In this document: one piece after another, positions 35,080 to 47,372 of the stretch
How the letters are laid out: each line of letters starts with the position of its first letter
How positions within the stretch are numbered: position 1 is the stretch's first letter
Assembly: GCF_918797505.1 (NCBI RefSeq)
Contig: NC_092798.1
Span: 51,792,985-51,856,984 of the forward strand
Reading direction: 5' to 3'
DNA: 64,000 nt
Source: Bemisia tabaci
Taxonomy: Eukaryota; Arthropoda; Insecta; Hemiptera; Aleyrodidae
Program-made: the position numbers and the translations under genes
The notes under the pieces: model-generated
Databases searched by the model: none
Seen by the model: the letters and a program-made list of their open reading frames with translations, nothing else
Told to the model about the DNA's origin: nothing

Positions 35080-35332
35080 CGGCCGTGCTAAGGAAGAACG
35101 CCGTATGAGCCTTCAGGCGTTGCCAAATTTCCTCCGGCAAAACACTAAGTTTCAGGAAAAGTTTTGAATATTTTTCGGTCGATTTCTCAAATAATTTTGT
35201 TTTTAATTTGATCTAAAGTGTCTGAAAATTTAAAGGGAAAATATTCATAATTTTCCTTAAAGATGAACATTTTATTGAAAGAAATTTGGCAACTCTCGAA
35301 TGTTCATGCGGCGTTCTTCCTTAGCACGGCAG
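35080..35332. mobile_element. CTGCCGTGCTAAGG MITE, well-kept copy
   Basis: A 253-bp copy; left end cggccgtgctaaggaagaac, right end ttcttccttagcacggcag. A hAT-like MITE starts directly after it (35335). Confidence 0.7.
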
Positions 35333-35334
35333 AG

Positions 35335-35488
35335 CGGCGTGGCGTGTTTTGCGATACATCGATTGGTCTACTGTTGAAACCTATGGAAAAGGATCGATAA
35401 ACAGGGTGTTCGTGACGAATTCCTTAATAATCGATTCTTTACCACAGCTTCAAATGGGGAAATGTCGATAATCATTCACGCCTCGGCC
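35335..35488. mobile_element. hAT-like MITE, copy 2
   Basis: Left end ggcgtggcgtgttttgcgat, right end gataatcattcacgcctcgg. The centre has the degenerate ggtgttcgtgacgaattcc. It adjoins the MITE ending at 35332. Confidence 0.55.
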
Positions 35489-35602
35489 AGGTTGCCGTTA
35501 ACGGCAATGCGTTGATAGCTGTTATGATTTTGGATTTTGAGATGAGGATGGGTCTGTTTGTCGTATCCTAGACTTTGACACGTAAATCCATTCCATTTCC
35601 TT

Positions 35603-35939
35603 TTTTGTACGAATTTTTAATTTTTTTGAGGAACACAGCTTAGTGAAACCCCTGTCAAAATCGTATACTGCGCGATTTGATTCAAGTAGACTCTGGTTTT
35701 TCCTGTGAGCGGGAAATTTAAATTTGTCATTGTTAATCCCAATTAAAACACTAATACAACTGTAGGCTGAACTTTGTGGCAGGTTTTTAGTGTTTTAATT
35801 GGGATTAACAATGACAAATTTGAATTTCCCGCTTACAGGAAAAACCAGAGTCTACTTGAATCAAATCGCGCAGTATACGATTTTGACAGGGTTTTTCACT
35901 AAGCTGTGTTCCTCAAAAAATTTAAAAAAACGTACAAAA
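35603..35939. repeat. Near-perfect palindrome, 152-bp arms
   Basis: Arms 35603-35754 and 35788-35939 are reverse complements of equal length with few mismatches; the loop is 33 bp. Landmarks are ccctgtcaaaatcgtatactg and gtcattgttaatcccaatta. Diverged relatives lie at 595-690 and 825-880. Probably a MITE; its ends and duplication are unclear. Confidence 0.75.
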
Positions 35940-35945
35940 GCGGGC

Positions 35946-36929
35946 TTGTCCGGAATTTTGGCTCCAAAAATACGGAATAAATCACTATATAATCTACTCA
36001 ACTAGTACACCCAGAATACTAAAAAAAAAAACAAAAAAAAACAACAACAACACAAGGCTCAGTGACTCATTGCAGCTGAAGATAACCGTCAAAAGTTGCT
36101 AGAATTACCCCTACCTACCCCAAGCTCCCTCCATTTTTGGGCCTCTTACAGAAGGTTGTAATTTTGCATGAAAACTAAAATCTTGAAATTTCATGTGAAA
36201 TATTTCATGAAATATCAGCACAATATGAAAAATATAGAATAATCCTTTTCGAAATTATGTACAAAAGTAAATGAAAGGCGACTGGTTTTTGCTTTTTGGT
36301 GTTGTGTAGTGCGCGTGGCATACCCAGCCCCTGAAAATATGTTTTATATTTTTCACAACTTTGTGAAATTTCATAAAATATTTCATGGAAATAATCTTTC
36401 ATATTTTTCAATCCACACGAGCAACCCTGCCCCTACAGCCTCCACGAGACACCACATAGCCTCCTTATAAAGGTACTCTATAACTGAGAATTTGGCGTAG
36501 ACTTGGCAGTGGCGCGACCTATGACGCCGATGACGGCGGGGTCCGGGTCCCCGACCCCTAATTGAAGATTCAATAATTACTGTAATGTGGAGCTGGAGCC
36601 GGCTATGAATTAACCATTGCTTTGGCCAGCTGGCCAACGTGTTTGCACCGTGTTGATGGCTCCTCGCTGCATCTTCCGTCGCAATTACCATTGATTTTCC
36701 GTGTCCACAGAGCAAAGTGCGGTCGAGAGCTTGAATCAGGCATTAAAGGACGCTGTAAGACGTTGACCCTACTCTGACCCTTAACACTAATTTTAAGTTC
36801 AATTATACGTCTTATCTTTTTAAGAGGCTTTATTCTTAAGGAGATGAAAAAAAAGGAACAAGGAGAGGAGAAATTACGGAGGGAAAAAATCATTATTATT
36901 AACGCGATTATCCTAACGCGAGTTCGAAT
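35946..36929. other. Unique spacer, nothing recognised
   Basis: Includes small AT palindromes (aatatttcatgaaatat). No convincing exon. Confidence 0.35.
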
Positions 36930-37137
36930 AATCGCGCCGAACACAGTGCGGCCGGCGTTAAATGTATCAGCGCCTGCAAGACTTTAGGAATACTTCACCC
37001 ATTGCGCCAAACAGTGCGGTCGGCGTACAGCCCATATTAGCGCCTACAAGACTGCATGAATACCTCTCGCATTGCGCCAAACGCAGTGCAGTGGGTCAGT
37101 TGAAGTCACGCATATTAGCGCCTACAAGACTGTAGGA
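36930..37137. repeat. Tandem GCGCCTACAAGACT repeat
   Basis: Three units of roughly 60-80 bp with agcgcctacaagactg and attgcgccaaacxcagtgc. They share the cttcacccattgcgcc stretch with the loop of the hairpin elements at 235 and 24600. Confidence 0.6.
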
Positions 37138-37833
37138 TGCGTGTCATCATTCTTGGCCTTCTGCTCCGGTTTTTACCATAATAGATCAATAGTACCTGAA
37201 AGTGCGAAAAATGCGTAATTTAGCTATGATTATATTGGTGACGTTTCTGCGGGTTTGAAGTCCTCTAACTTCATTACACGAATTTTATACCCATTCATCT
37301 GACGATGCACAGATGCATTGGATGCAAGGTACTCAGACAAGATTTTAATCTAAAACTGAAATCAAACTGCAAATTTTAGTTTGAATGGTTTTGACAACGT
37401 TTCGGGACGATGGAGGCCCAGAAACTTCATTACATGCCAAACTCATCACCCTCTCACAAAATATTCAATAAAAATGATCGATAAAAAAGCACTTAGGCTG
37501 AATCAATACCACCTAAAAATGGGGAAAAATGCATCTCTGCTTTAATAATATTTCGACAACATTCCCGAACATTGGAGGGGAGACTTTTATTACACGCAAA
37601 TTTGATAGGCTCTTGCCGAGGGGTTGACCTTGCCTCGTTAGACTTTGATTACTGAACCGCAAAACGGCGATGAGGGGGGGAGGGGAGGGAGGCTTGCGCA
37701 GCAGACTCGGTTCGACCGACGCCAATTAAAATTATATCCAAGTCCCGTGCGACGTTTGGACGGTGCCACTGCGCTGGCTCTCTCCTGCATGGCCGCCAAA
37801 TCGGTGAAAAAATCACAAATTACGAGTCCCATA

Positions 37834-38083
37834 CTGCCAGGCTAAGGAAAAACGCCGTATGAACATCCAAATGTTGCCAAATTGCCCGTTTTTAAAACAC
37901 TCACTTTTGAGAAAATACACGATTACTTTCCATCGAAATTTCGAGTTTCTGTAGATTGAATTGCGAATGCAGTTTTGCAGTTTTCTGAAAAATTGAGAGA
38001 GAAATCTATGAAAATTCTTATTTTATTAGGATAAATTTTGCAACGCTTGATGGAGCATACGGCGTTTTCCTTTAGCAAGGCAG
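37834..38083. mobile_element. CTGCCGTGCTAAGG MITE
   Basis: A 250-bp copy; left end ctgccaggctaaggaaaaac, right end ggcgttttcctttagcaagg. Flanks CATA and AATA are an imperfect 4-bp duplication. Confidence 0.65.
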
Positions 38084-38219
38084 AATATTGCGAGGATGAT
38101 TTTCATGGCTCATAACGAGATTCTCGAACACGTGATCACATGAACTTCTAGAAAAGGTATGAATTAAAGCACTGCGCGAGTCAAATACGTCACTCTCTTA
38201 AATTTTTGAGAACAAAACA

Positions 38220-38341
38220 GAGCAACAATATCTGGCTCAGTTGCAGAAACAATGCGTGTACCGTTAGTTTCCTTCGGCATGTATGAGTCTTTACAGATGA
38301 GCCAGAAATTTTAATTCCTAATTGCAAGATGCAGTCCAAAT
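38220..38341. mobile_element. GGACTxxATTTTGCA MITE, copy 4, partial
   Basis: Right end intact (gatgagccagaaattttaat...gatgcagtcc); left end eroded. Confidence 0.45.
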
Positions 38342-38669
38342 CTGAGATGTTTTTAATACGAGTATCCTCATTTTCTGACGGTAGAAGTATGATTCGTGAG
38401 TGAAAATTTGACAACGTTGATGTGTCGTTACGTTATTTTGTTTCGAAAACGACGAAACATCGAGCCTTTAATTCGAGACTTTCCGCGTGGACTTGGCAAC
38501 TACTAGAAATGTGCGTGATGTATGCATTTATTCTTGTCATTTTCAAAGGAAGATGGATTCATCCACCGGTCTGTTTGTCTGTCAGGGAGGCGGCCGGACC
38601 GGGCGCAGGGGCGAGTCGCGCCGTGAATGTAGGCAGAACGCAGACCGCACGTCGGGGAATGAGCAGAGC

Positions 38670-38828
38670 AGTGGCTCGGCGTGAATAATCGATTATCGAT
38701 ATTTCTCCATTTGAAGCTATGAAAAATGATCGATAAACAGGGTGTTCGCATTGAACACCTTAAAAATCGATTCTTCACCATAGTTCAAATGGAGAAATAT
38801 CGATAAACGATCGTTCACGCCACGCCTC
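38670..38828. mobile_element. hAT-like MITE, copy 3
   Basis: Left end cagtggctcggcgtgaataa, right end cgttcacgccacgcctctg, centre ggtgttcgcattgaacacc. No clear duplication. Confidence 0.58.
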
Positions 38829-38956
38829 TGCGAGTCGAGAGGGTTGCTCTCCGCTCAATGTCCAGGAGACAGCGCGACAATTATTACTTAGCTCTCATGC
38901 ATCGCGGATTACACATCTATGTCCCTGTTCATGCATCGGTGGTCGTCGTGGGGCTC

Positions 38957-39085
38957 AGTTGGACGTATTTTTGTCAAACGGAACTTCGTGCATTAACACA
39001 TGAGCCATTGGTCCCATAAGAATATATCCGTAACAGGGCTCATGTCATAATGCACACGGTTCCGTTCGGCAGAAATACGTCCAGT
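38957..39085. mobile_element. GGACGTATTT palindromic MITE, full copy
   Basis: A 129-bp copy: agttggacgtatttttgtca ... ggcagaaatacgtccagt with core catgagcc...gggctcatg. Confidence 0.7.
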
Positions 39086-39472
39086 TGCTCCATGTCGGGG
39101 TGACTTGTCCCCTAGTCTGGTCCGAGTCATCGGACGAGCGTTCGATACATCGAATCGATTGGGTTAGATATTTGGGTAAATTTTGAACTGTTTGAGAACT
39201 AAGGACTGCGTGAGAACTGCATGTCCAAACCCACAAAGAATACCATTTTAATGGTGTATGCGTCGGAATTTCCGCGTTGTCGAATTCTGGCCAGATTATC
39301 AAATTTTAATCATTTCCAAAGAATCGTGTGTTTTTAACAGACATCTCAACATTTCAATATTTTGGATGACAAAATTGATGAAATTTCGAAATTTTCAAAT
39401 AGAAGCAGTTCAAATTTGCCTCAGTAGTTGCGGTCGAGAAGGGGTCTTGAATAACCATGAATGACCCATGTT

Positions 39473-39740
39473 TATTAATAACTATATTACTTTATGTATA
39501 TATTATTCTACCTCTCCTTCTCTATTGCTAATGATTAATATATATATTATTCTACCTCTCCTTCTCTATTGCTAATGATTAATATCTTTTTTTAATTATA
39601 GATTTAGTATATTTAAGTGCTGTTTTATGTCAGCACTTAAATATTAATAACTATATTACTTTATGTATATATTATTCTACCTCTCCTTCTCTATTGCTAA
39701 TGATTAATATATATATTATTCTACCTCTCCTTCTCTAAGC
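39473..39740. repeat. AT-rich tandem repeat, 170-bp and 44-bp periods
   Basis: attaataactatattacttt recurs at 39473 and 39643; within each, tattattctacctctccttc repeats about 44 bp apart. Confidence 0.75.
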
Positions 39741-41314
39741 TTCTCCTTTTCTAGCTGGAGCTAAGATTATTATTCTTGGTCTACGTTTCACGGCGAATCA
39801 AACACGCACGCATTCATAATTTTTCACACTTTCAACAAAATTAAACATTTCTTGAAAAAAATTATATTCATGGTTTTTCAACTCGCTCTCGAAGAAAAAT
39901 GCATAATCATGATCTTCTATCAATTCATCTAAGGAAGAGGAATATTTTTAATTTCATAAAATACAAAAAAATAGGGTAAATATTCATTTAAATTCTCGAA
40001 ATCATTCAATCAGACCTGAAATAATCTCATAAAAAAGAGGATTATTGCCATCTCAAAAGTAGTAAGACCAGAAATATTAACGAAAACTTCAAAACTTGAA
40101 TCTTGGGAGCATATTTGACTACTTGGTATTTGACAAGGTGCTTGCTTTGGCTTTGAGCCTTCGACGTAATGCATTTAATAGACGAGAGTAAACCTTGGTA
40201 GGTACAGTGGATGGACATAAATCATAGAAATAGAAGGAGGGAGTCAAATTCGCGGTATTCTCAACAGTTTTTCCGGAGAAGCAAAAACGAAACAAACCAA
40301 ACGCGAAACATTTGCAAAACTGATTTCATATCCTAAAAGAATAAGGATGATCATCCGGGTATAGAGCAAACAGTAGGAACCAACGCAAACTTGAGTGAGA
40401 AACGAAGGAGGCAGAAATAAAAGGGATGCATAGAAACGCTTCGATCCTTGCGAAGGGAGAAATTACAAAAACGAGGTCAAGAGTGAGGGGTGGAAGATGA
40501 AAGGTAGAGGGCTATGAGAGCTATGAGCGAAAAATGACTAAAGTATCTCTATCATCAGGAACAGAGGACTTGAATCGTTTGTGCTCCACCACCGATACGT
40601 CTTTTTTCCCCGATATAAAAAAAGGAGAGAGAAAAAGCTTTTCCCGTCTCAGAAACGCGTGTTTATTTTACAATCGTATTTTATCTGTTTATATTTGTTG
40701 CTGCAGATTGGGCTCGTAAAATAATTTATTTGGTGAGCTGTTCGTCGAGCGATTCTTTAAACATTCTAATATAAAAGCTTTTATCGTAGTTATTGCGAAC
40801 AAGGTCTCTCTATCGGAGGGAAGTGGTCCCACCCGGAGTGAATTAAAGTCCCGTTCCCATAAATATCGGCACCATCTTTTGTCGAGCACGAGGGAATGGG
40901 CTTGTATCCAATCTTGCGGACCCGCTGCATTTAAATAAAAAATGAATTTTATTTTTTCGCCGGGCGGGATGATAAAACAACTATCGATAGATAGCCGTAT
41001 TTTATGCGCCGAGATTAATGGACTCGAATGGGAGAAAGAAATATGGCTCGTTGTTTGAATAATTTGAGAAGTAGTCGGATAAATAAACGCTTCGGTCCTC
41101 GCGGATTATTTATCGGAACATTGATAACGCATTTGTTTTGCTTATACGCGCGCGGGGATCGATATGAAAGTAAGTTCAACTTTTTTACCCACTTGACCAC
41201 GACATAAAAAGTGGCTTGATACACTGTAAAAAATAATAATGATCTATTTTCATATTGAAGGTGGGATCGAGTCAATGTTGACCCTAATTTCGAGTTAAAA
41301 ACCGTATTTCAATT
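39741..41314. other. Unique spacer, nothing recognised
   Basis: No repeats matching other parts of the window and no splice-flanked open segment seen. Confidence 0.35.
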
Positions 41315-41461
41315 CATTTCGGACTAAATAATGCAATCAAGGAGTACTTATTCATTCTAGAAAGAACGTAGTACATGCTGTTAGTTCCTAGATGTACATA
41401 GGTGCTTCTGTGGATAAACCAGAGATTATAGTTTCTTAGTGGTTAACATAGTTTATTTGAC
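41315..41461. mobile_element. GGACTxxATTTTGCA MITE, copy 5, diverged
   Basis: Left atttcggactaaataatgca, middle cgtagtacatgctgttagtt, right accagagattatagtttctt. Confidence 0.45.
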
Positions 41462-42536
41462 TCTAAATTCCTTCTCAATGAGTTGAATTAACCCAGCACT
41501 ACTTGAATCGACTAAAACTTTATGTCTCACTTAGACTCCATTTTCGAGTAAATGGACTCGACTTATCTTCAATATGAAAATAGAGTAGCGTTCAGTGATG
41601 CCTAAACAAAATCTAATGGATGAAGTCTAGACTAAGATGTCAAAATTTGGAAGTTTGAGAGAAGAGGGGTGACTTCGAATTGACGATAGCTAGCGTTTTA
41701 AAACGATTTTGATAAAAGGAACACAGAGAATTGTCAAATGAAATTGAGATCATAACGTTAGGAGGTATTCAGTTAAAACCTGTTTCGAAAAAAGGCTAAT
41801 TATGGTTTTTCTTGTGTCGAGTTCGAGGCTAAAACTTGTCGGCTTGAAATAAGCTCCATTAAATTCCCATTTTCGAACACATACAATACTCACAAGGACT
41901 AATTATGAAACTGCTGTGAATTAATGCTTGCACATCACATTATTCAGCGCACCATTTAAAAAGAAGAAAAATAGCGAACTATAGTCTTTCCTGAACGAAA
42001 AATATACCTATTCTTCAACATTGCATTTCCATTCGCAAATTGTCTTTCGACTTAGCGACTTCTGGGCGTCCCTGACCGCAAAATTTCGCCGATTCTTTTT
42101 TTGATTCACGCTTGAATCGGCAAAAATTCGAACAGAAATTGCACAGTCATATGTTTTGTCGCAAAATTGAACTGTTTGGGTCGACTTTACGATCTTGAAA
42201 TGGCGCTCCGTTTCTTCATCTGAACGACGAAACATCCTCCACTTCTCTGCTATGAGGGCTGATCTAAATTTCCACATAACCCTCGGAAAGCATGAAGTTA
42301 TATGCATAGCTCATCCGAAGGTAAACATGGACCGATTAAAGCAGAAAGGAAACAAGCCACCTTAAGTTACCGCCGTCACCTTGGCGATTTAATTTTTTAC
42401 AAGAGAACGTTTCGGTGGATTACTTTAAAAATTTCAAGAAATTGACCTCGTACCATGCAGGATATTCACACAAATTTACACGAAAATTCGCTGAACTGTT
42501 TCCCTATAAAAAATTAGATTGCCAAATGCGTCGATT

Positions 42537-42799
42537 TCCAGGCAAAGTATGCCGGGTAGTAAGTTTCCGGGTAGTGCCATGCGACGTGTACAATTTTTGC
42601 CGCCATTTTATTTGTTTACAGAGGAATCTTTCGACGAAGCTGTCCAAAAATTTCACTGAATTTCCTTTGTGCTGCCTATAAAAGTCGATCAAATTTTCGA
42701 AAAGATTCAATCAACAATTCCTCTGTAAAATAATAAAATGGGGGCGGGAATTTGGAAAGGTCGCACGGCGCTTCTGATACTTTGGCCGGAAAATGACGG
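42537..42799. mobile_element. Palindromic MITE, uninterrupted copy
   Basis: Same family as 10957-11465: GCCATGCGACG...CCATTTTATTTGTTTACAGAGG at the left and CCTCTGTAAAATAATAAAATGG...GGTCGCACGGCGC at the right. The left end is less well preserved than the right. The copy serves as the empty-site reference for the Transib-like insertion at 10998. Confidence 0.55.
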
Positions 42800-42886
42800 A
42801 TTAAATTTTGCAATAGTTGATGTGACTTGGCTCGTTTCTGCTCTACGCGGTCCATGTATAAAATTCAAGCGCAAGCATATCATATA

Positions 42887-43132
42887 CTGCCGTGATAAGG
42901 AAGAACGCCGTGTGAACATTCGAGAGTTTCCAAATTTCCTTCAATAAAAAGTTCATTTTCGAAGAAAGTATGAATATTTTTCCGAGAAATTTTCAGGAAC
43001 ATTAGGTGAAATTGCGAGCAAAATTATCTGAAAAATTGGAAGGAAATTATTCATAAGTTTACCAGGAAATTCGTGTTTTATCAAAGGGTCTATGCCTGGT
43101 GGCTCATACGGCGTTTTTCCTTAGCACGGCAG
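42887..43132. mobile_element. CTGCCGTGCTAAGG MITE (TSD TATA)
   Basis: A 246-bp copy flanked by TATA on both sides. Left end ctgccgtgataaggaagaac, right end gtttttccttagcacggcag, inner pair tccaaatttcctt / absent on the right arm. Confidence 0.72.
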
Positions 43133-43439
43133 TATAGGAGGAAGGTCGAATCTGAGTATCAATTAATTACCACCATAGCGTTACTTTTTATACTTCCACC
43201 TCATTTACTTAAACTTTTTTCCTTAGGAAGAGCAATTAAAGCATATTTTATCCCTCTTCGACCGACGGTCATTTTCCAGCTCGGACTCGCGCGCGAGGAA
43301 TTTCGCCCGAAAACGGAAAAATCTCGGCGCTGGTTAAGCATTATTAATTTTCCGACGGAAGTGAGCTCGAATAAAAAATAACCTCATTAAGAAACACGGT
43401 CAGACACTGAGCCGAAGCTAGAGAATACGACCTCCCAGA

Positions 43440-43565
43440 CAGCGTCGTTTCTCTCACGTAAGCGCATAACCCGTTTCCTCGTGGGCCCTACAAAGCGTAG
43501 TGTTATATTGAAGACGAGGCTCATGCTGGAATGCAGTTACGCGGTTGCGTCGGTGGAGCGACGAC
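43440..43565. mobile_element. Relative of the 32114 palindrome, diverged
   Basis: Core tcgtgggccct...aggctcatg, flanked by acgtaagcgcataac and cagttacgcggttgcg. Confidence 0.35.
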
Positions 43566-43823
43566 ATGTGCAGTAAAAATCTCTGCATAATTCTCCACCG
43601 AGGATTCGTCGGGAGTCGGAACTGACTTAACAAGATACACAATTTGTTTCTCCGGGCGCGGGGAAAGCGGGGCAAAAGGAAATAAAATAAAGTTTGAAAA
43701 GTTACTCTCAACTTGCGTTGCCGGATTTTTGTTGGAATTGACGGCTTTTCGCCGGTTCTCACACGAAGGAACGTAACTTTATTTCGAGGTTGCGAAATTG
43801 ACTCGAATAATTGTACTGCATTT

Positions 43824-44062
43824 CTCCCATGCTAAGTAAGAACGCCGTAATCCATCAAGATTTTCCTAGGTTTTTTGGAACTTAGCACTAAATAAAATGA
43901 AAACTGTTTTACGTATGCTCCTCAAATTTTCAGGTTAAGTTCTTGATAGTATTTGAGAATCTGTAAAAACATTGTCCCGAAGTACACAAGTTTTTCTACC
44001 ATGATACATTGTTTTCCAAAAATTTAAAATGGCGTTTACGGCGTTTTTGCGTTGCACGGAAG
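43824..44062. mobile_element. CTGCCGTGCTAAGG MITE, decayed copy
   Basis: Left end ctcccatgctaagtaagaac, right end acggcgtttttgcgttgcac. It abuts a GGACTxxATTTTGCA element at 44062. Confidence 0.45.
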
Positions 44063-44196
44063 ATTTTGCAATGAGGAACTACTGTTTCCTGTTCTATTTA
44101 GAGACAACGCATTTGTTATTAATTTCCCTATACAGATAGGTGCTTTCATGGATGAGCCGGACACAGTAGCTCTTGTTGTAAAATGCAATCCGATTA
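44062..44196. mobile_element. GGACTxxATTTTGCA MITE, copy 6
   Basis: gattttgcaatgaggaacta...acaacgcatttgttattaat...gatgagccggacacagtagc...aaaatgcaatcc. It adjoins the decayed copy ending at 44062. Confidence 0.5.
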
Positions 44197-44352
44197 TACT
44201 GCCATCCACTTTAAGAAACCACTTTTTCTTGATTTCTGGCTAATCTATAAAAATACCCGGAAAATCGTTGGGATTGAGGGCTCTAGACCGTTTCTAACAC
44301 GAAAGAGTAATGAACATAACTTTACTCCAAGGTTGGGAGACTAACTCAAACA

Positions 44353-44487
44353 ATTGGACTAAATTTTGCACAAAGGACCTATTATTTCCTGCTCAAACTA
44401 GAAACAATAGGCATTAGTTTCCCTATGCAGATAAGTGATTTCATGGATGAGCTAGAAATAATTCCTTATTATAAAATTCAGTTCAAT
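44353..44487. mobile_element. GGACTxxATTTTGCA MITE, copy 7
   Basis: attggactaaattttgcaca...acaataggcattagtttccc...gatgagctagaaataattcc...cagttcaatt. Confidence 0.55.
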
Positions 44488-44897
44488 TATCCTGCAATTT
44501 GCGTTAGGGAACCACTCTTTCTAGACTTTTAGCTGATCTATAAATTATATATCTGAATAAAGAGACAAATGACCCATAAGCTGTTTCTGAAAGAGGCCAG
44601 TAATTATAGTCCCTTATTTCAGACTGTACACAATCAAATTCAATTTCTTACAAGAGTAAGCCTACGCAATTTCTGTTTTAACTCTTGCTAATTTTTACGT
44701 GTAATCAGAGGATAAAGTCAGATAACCTGCTTGCAAAATCTACTTTGCATTTTTATGCAAAGCAGATTTTTAGTCAAAGGAGGGTTATAGAATAAAATTT
44801 TAGCAACATATTCAAGAGGAAAACGATTTTTTCTGCTAAGCTAGGGAAGGCCGCCTTAAGTGCGTTTGATAGTTGGCGCATTTTCATAAAAAAAAAA

Positions 44898-44946
<49 letters not shown>

Positions 44947-46074
44947 ATAGAGATTTGACGAAAAGTCGGTCACATTTCTTCTTATTAGTTTCAAATACAT
45001 TATATTTGATAAATTAAATGATGAAATTATATTATATTATATTGACTACATCCTCCAAAATGTAAACGGCACCCCGTAATGGGGTCTTCAAATAATCACT
45101 TTTTTATCGAAAGAACTTCGGCAACACCCGCATAGTCCTACGGAGTTTTCCCTCCGTTTTCAGGGAGTAGGTAACGTAAGGCGTGACATTTTCCGTAAGT
45201 TTGACAAATGTTCCGTGACGTGCACACGTGTGTAATTGGACGAACAGAGAGTTGCGCACAACATTATCACTGCAATGATTTCATTTGAGAATTTTCTTCT
45301 CTTTCTCCTTTTTTCGCTCTTTTCCGATGCAAAAGCCGCTAAACCATCCGTGCCGAGAGAGTTGCAACGCACTTTAACCTTTCAGTTTGATTCTAATTTT
45401 CGCGAAAAAGTTAAGTTTCCAGGGTGCCCTCTCGGAAGTGCGGAGGAAAAGTTTGTTGAGTATGCACCGTGTCAATTTTATGGGAAGTCATCCTTAAAAT
45501 CAAGACCTCTCCTGTGCCAAGATTGTTGCCTCTTTACCGTAATAGCACAACAACGCTTATAAAATGTTCTAATATACCTATCTCTGAAGATTATGGAATG
45601 TTTCGGAGATATTTCTTTAAAACAAGGAAAAAACTAAAATGACTATGGAATGTTCAATGACATAAGTCATGATGACATTTCTGCGTTTTTAAAATGTTAC
45701 GAGGTCAATTATCAATTATTTTGAGAACACTTTTAAAAGCTTTTACCAAATGATTTTTAAAATGCTCATGAAAATAATGCTTTGCTATGTTTTCTTCTTT
45801 AAAATTGCCGCTAAAGTAGGTTTTTCTTAAAAAGATTTAGATATCTTCATTTTTTATCTTTAAAACCAAAAGTTAGGAGCATTTTTAACATTTACAAGAG
45901 GAACTTTTTTTCTGTGCAGGACTATGAATGCCCAAGTTGTATTCTGAAATTGATTGAAAACATGCCCAATGAAGGCTTAAAAATGTTTTTTTTCTTTCAG
46001 ATCAAAATAAATCAGTTCTAAAAGATACTTGTTCCCCGGCATGTATTGGAGGATTTCTGAACTGTGTTTCTGAC
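44488..46074. other. AT-rich spacer
   Basis: Apart from the A run at 44888-44944, nothing recognised. A 108-codon frame at 45236-45562 has no family features. Confidence 0.35.
44888..44944. repeat. A-rich homopolymer (57 bp)
   Basis: Nearly pure A with a single T; possible tail of a lost retroposon or replication slippage. Confidence 0.85.
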
Positions 46075-47230
46075 GACCTAAATTTGCTTTCAAAAAGCTT
46101 GAGGGGGATACCTATTAAAAAGGAAAAATGAGCGGAAAGCGACGGGTAACGACATGCCATTCCGTAAAACTCACACGGCGCTGTCATACGACTATTCGAC
46201 CTCGGCGAGCACGCGTGAAGTATCATAAAAATTGAAGGCGAAATGAGTTTGCTCAGTTCGCTCTGATTGTGTGTTTGCTGATACTTATTTCACATTTGAT
46301 TTAAAGGCGAACTTGTTTGTATGATTCTGTCCTGGTGTAACTGTTTCCCAGACATGGAGATCTCACATTGAGATCATTTACCTCTTTTTGAACTCCTTTC
46401 GACCATGCTAAGAACGTTCGACTAAATTCTTCAGAAGGAACACTGATGGAATTTAGTGCAATCGTTAAAGTTCGTATCTAAGTATGTGTTTGTAAAAAAA
46501 AAACGAATTACAGACTTTACAACTTCCGTGAGTCAGTTTTGAGAAAAATAATATGGGATCCAGTTCACTCGTAAATGAATTGATTGGGTTCAAACTATTT
46601 GTATGAACCGCCTTTTTTCTCAGGCAGAGAATAGTGCATGCAGTTATCATGTGTAAGCCTTCATACAATTCACTTGATTAGTATTTCCCAATACATGTAT
46701 AGAATATCGGTGAGAAACTTTAAAATACACGCACAGACGGGAATTGGCATATTGTCCTCAAATTTTTGTTTCAACATCGACGGCATCATTATACTACTTG
46801 AGTGGACTGTCCTTTCGGAAAGTTTCGTCGAACCCTCTCGGCAATCGTTGGAACAGGGTCAAAGAAGAAGTGAAAGCTTTTAAAATTTGACATCCTAACG
46901 GTGCGGTACCTGAGCGAAAGCCCGATCCTCTTTTGTCCCTCAATGCCTAGGATACAGTTGTACCACGAAAGAGTAATACAAATGAGTCCGAACCTTCAAA
47001 TTAAATGTTAAACGAGTGGTGGCAAACACACAGCACAATCGGAGTGAACTGAACTTCCTCATCGCGCCTTCAATTCGTATGATACTTCACGCGTGCTCGC
47101 TGAGGTCGAATAGTCGTATCCCAGCGCCGAGTGAGTTTTTCGGATTGACATGCGGTATTACCCGTCGCTTTCGCACATTTTATCGTATTAATATCGCTCG
47201 TGAGCTTAATGAAAGTAAAGTAAATTTTGC
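46075..47230. mobile_element. Fold-back element with ~230-bp diverged arms
   Basis: The left arm (46075-46310) and right arm (46998-47230) are reverse complements with substitutions. Landmarks are agcggaaagcgacgggtaac / cccgtcgctttcgc and tcggcgagcacgcgtgaagtatcat / its inverse. The loop (46311-46997) has no recognised ORF. The motif tgaagtatcatxxaaattgaaggcgaaatga also occurs at 27860, 51560, 59925 and 60225. Confidence 0.6.
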
Positions 47231-47372
47231 AATTGGGCACTACAATTTATTGGTCAGGTAAAAAATAACGTATGCACCATTTATTTCCCTGTAGACATGT
47301 GAGCCATATGAGACATATGACATATGAATGAGCCAGAAATCGCAGTTCCTTACTACAAAATAAAGTCCAAGT
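47217..47372. mobile_element. GGACTxxATTTTGCA MITE, copy 8
   Basis: aagtaaattttgcaattggg...ataacgtatgcaccatttat...gaatgagccagaaatcgcag...ataaagtcc. It joins the right arm of the 46075-47230 element. Confidence 0.5.
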
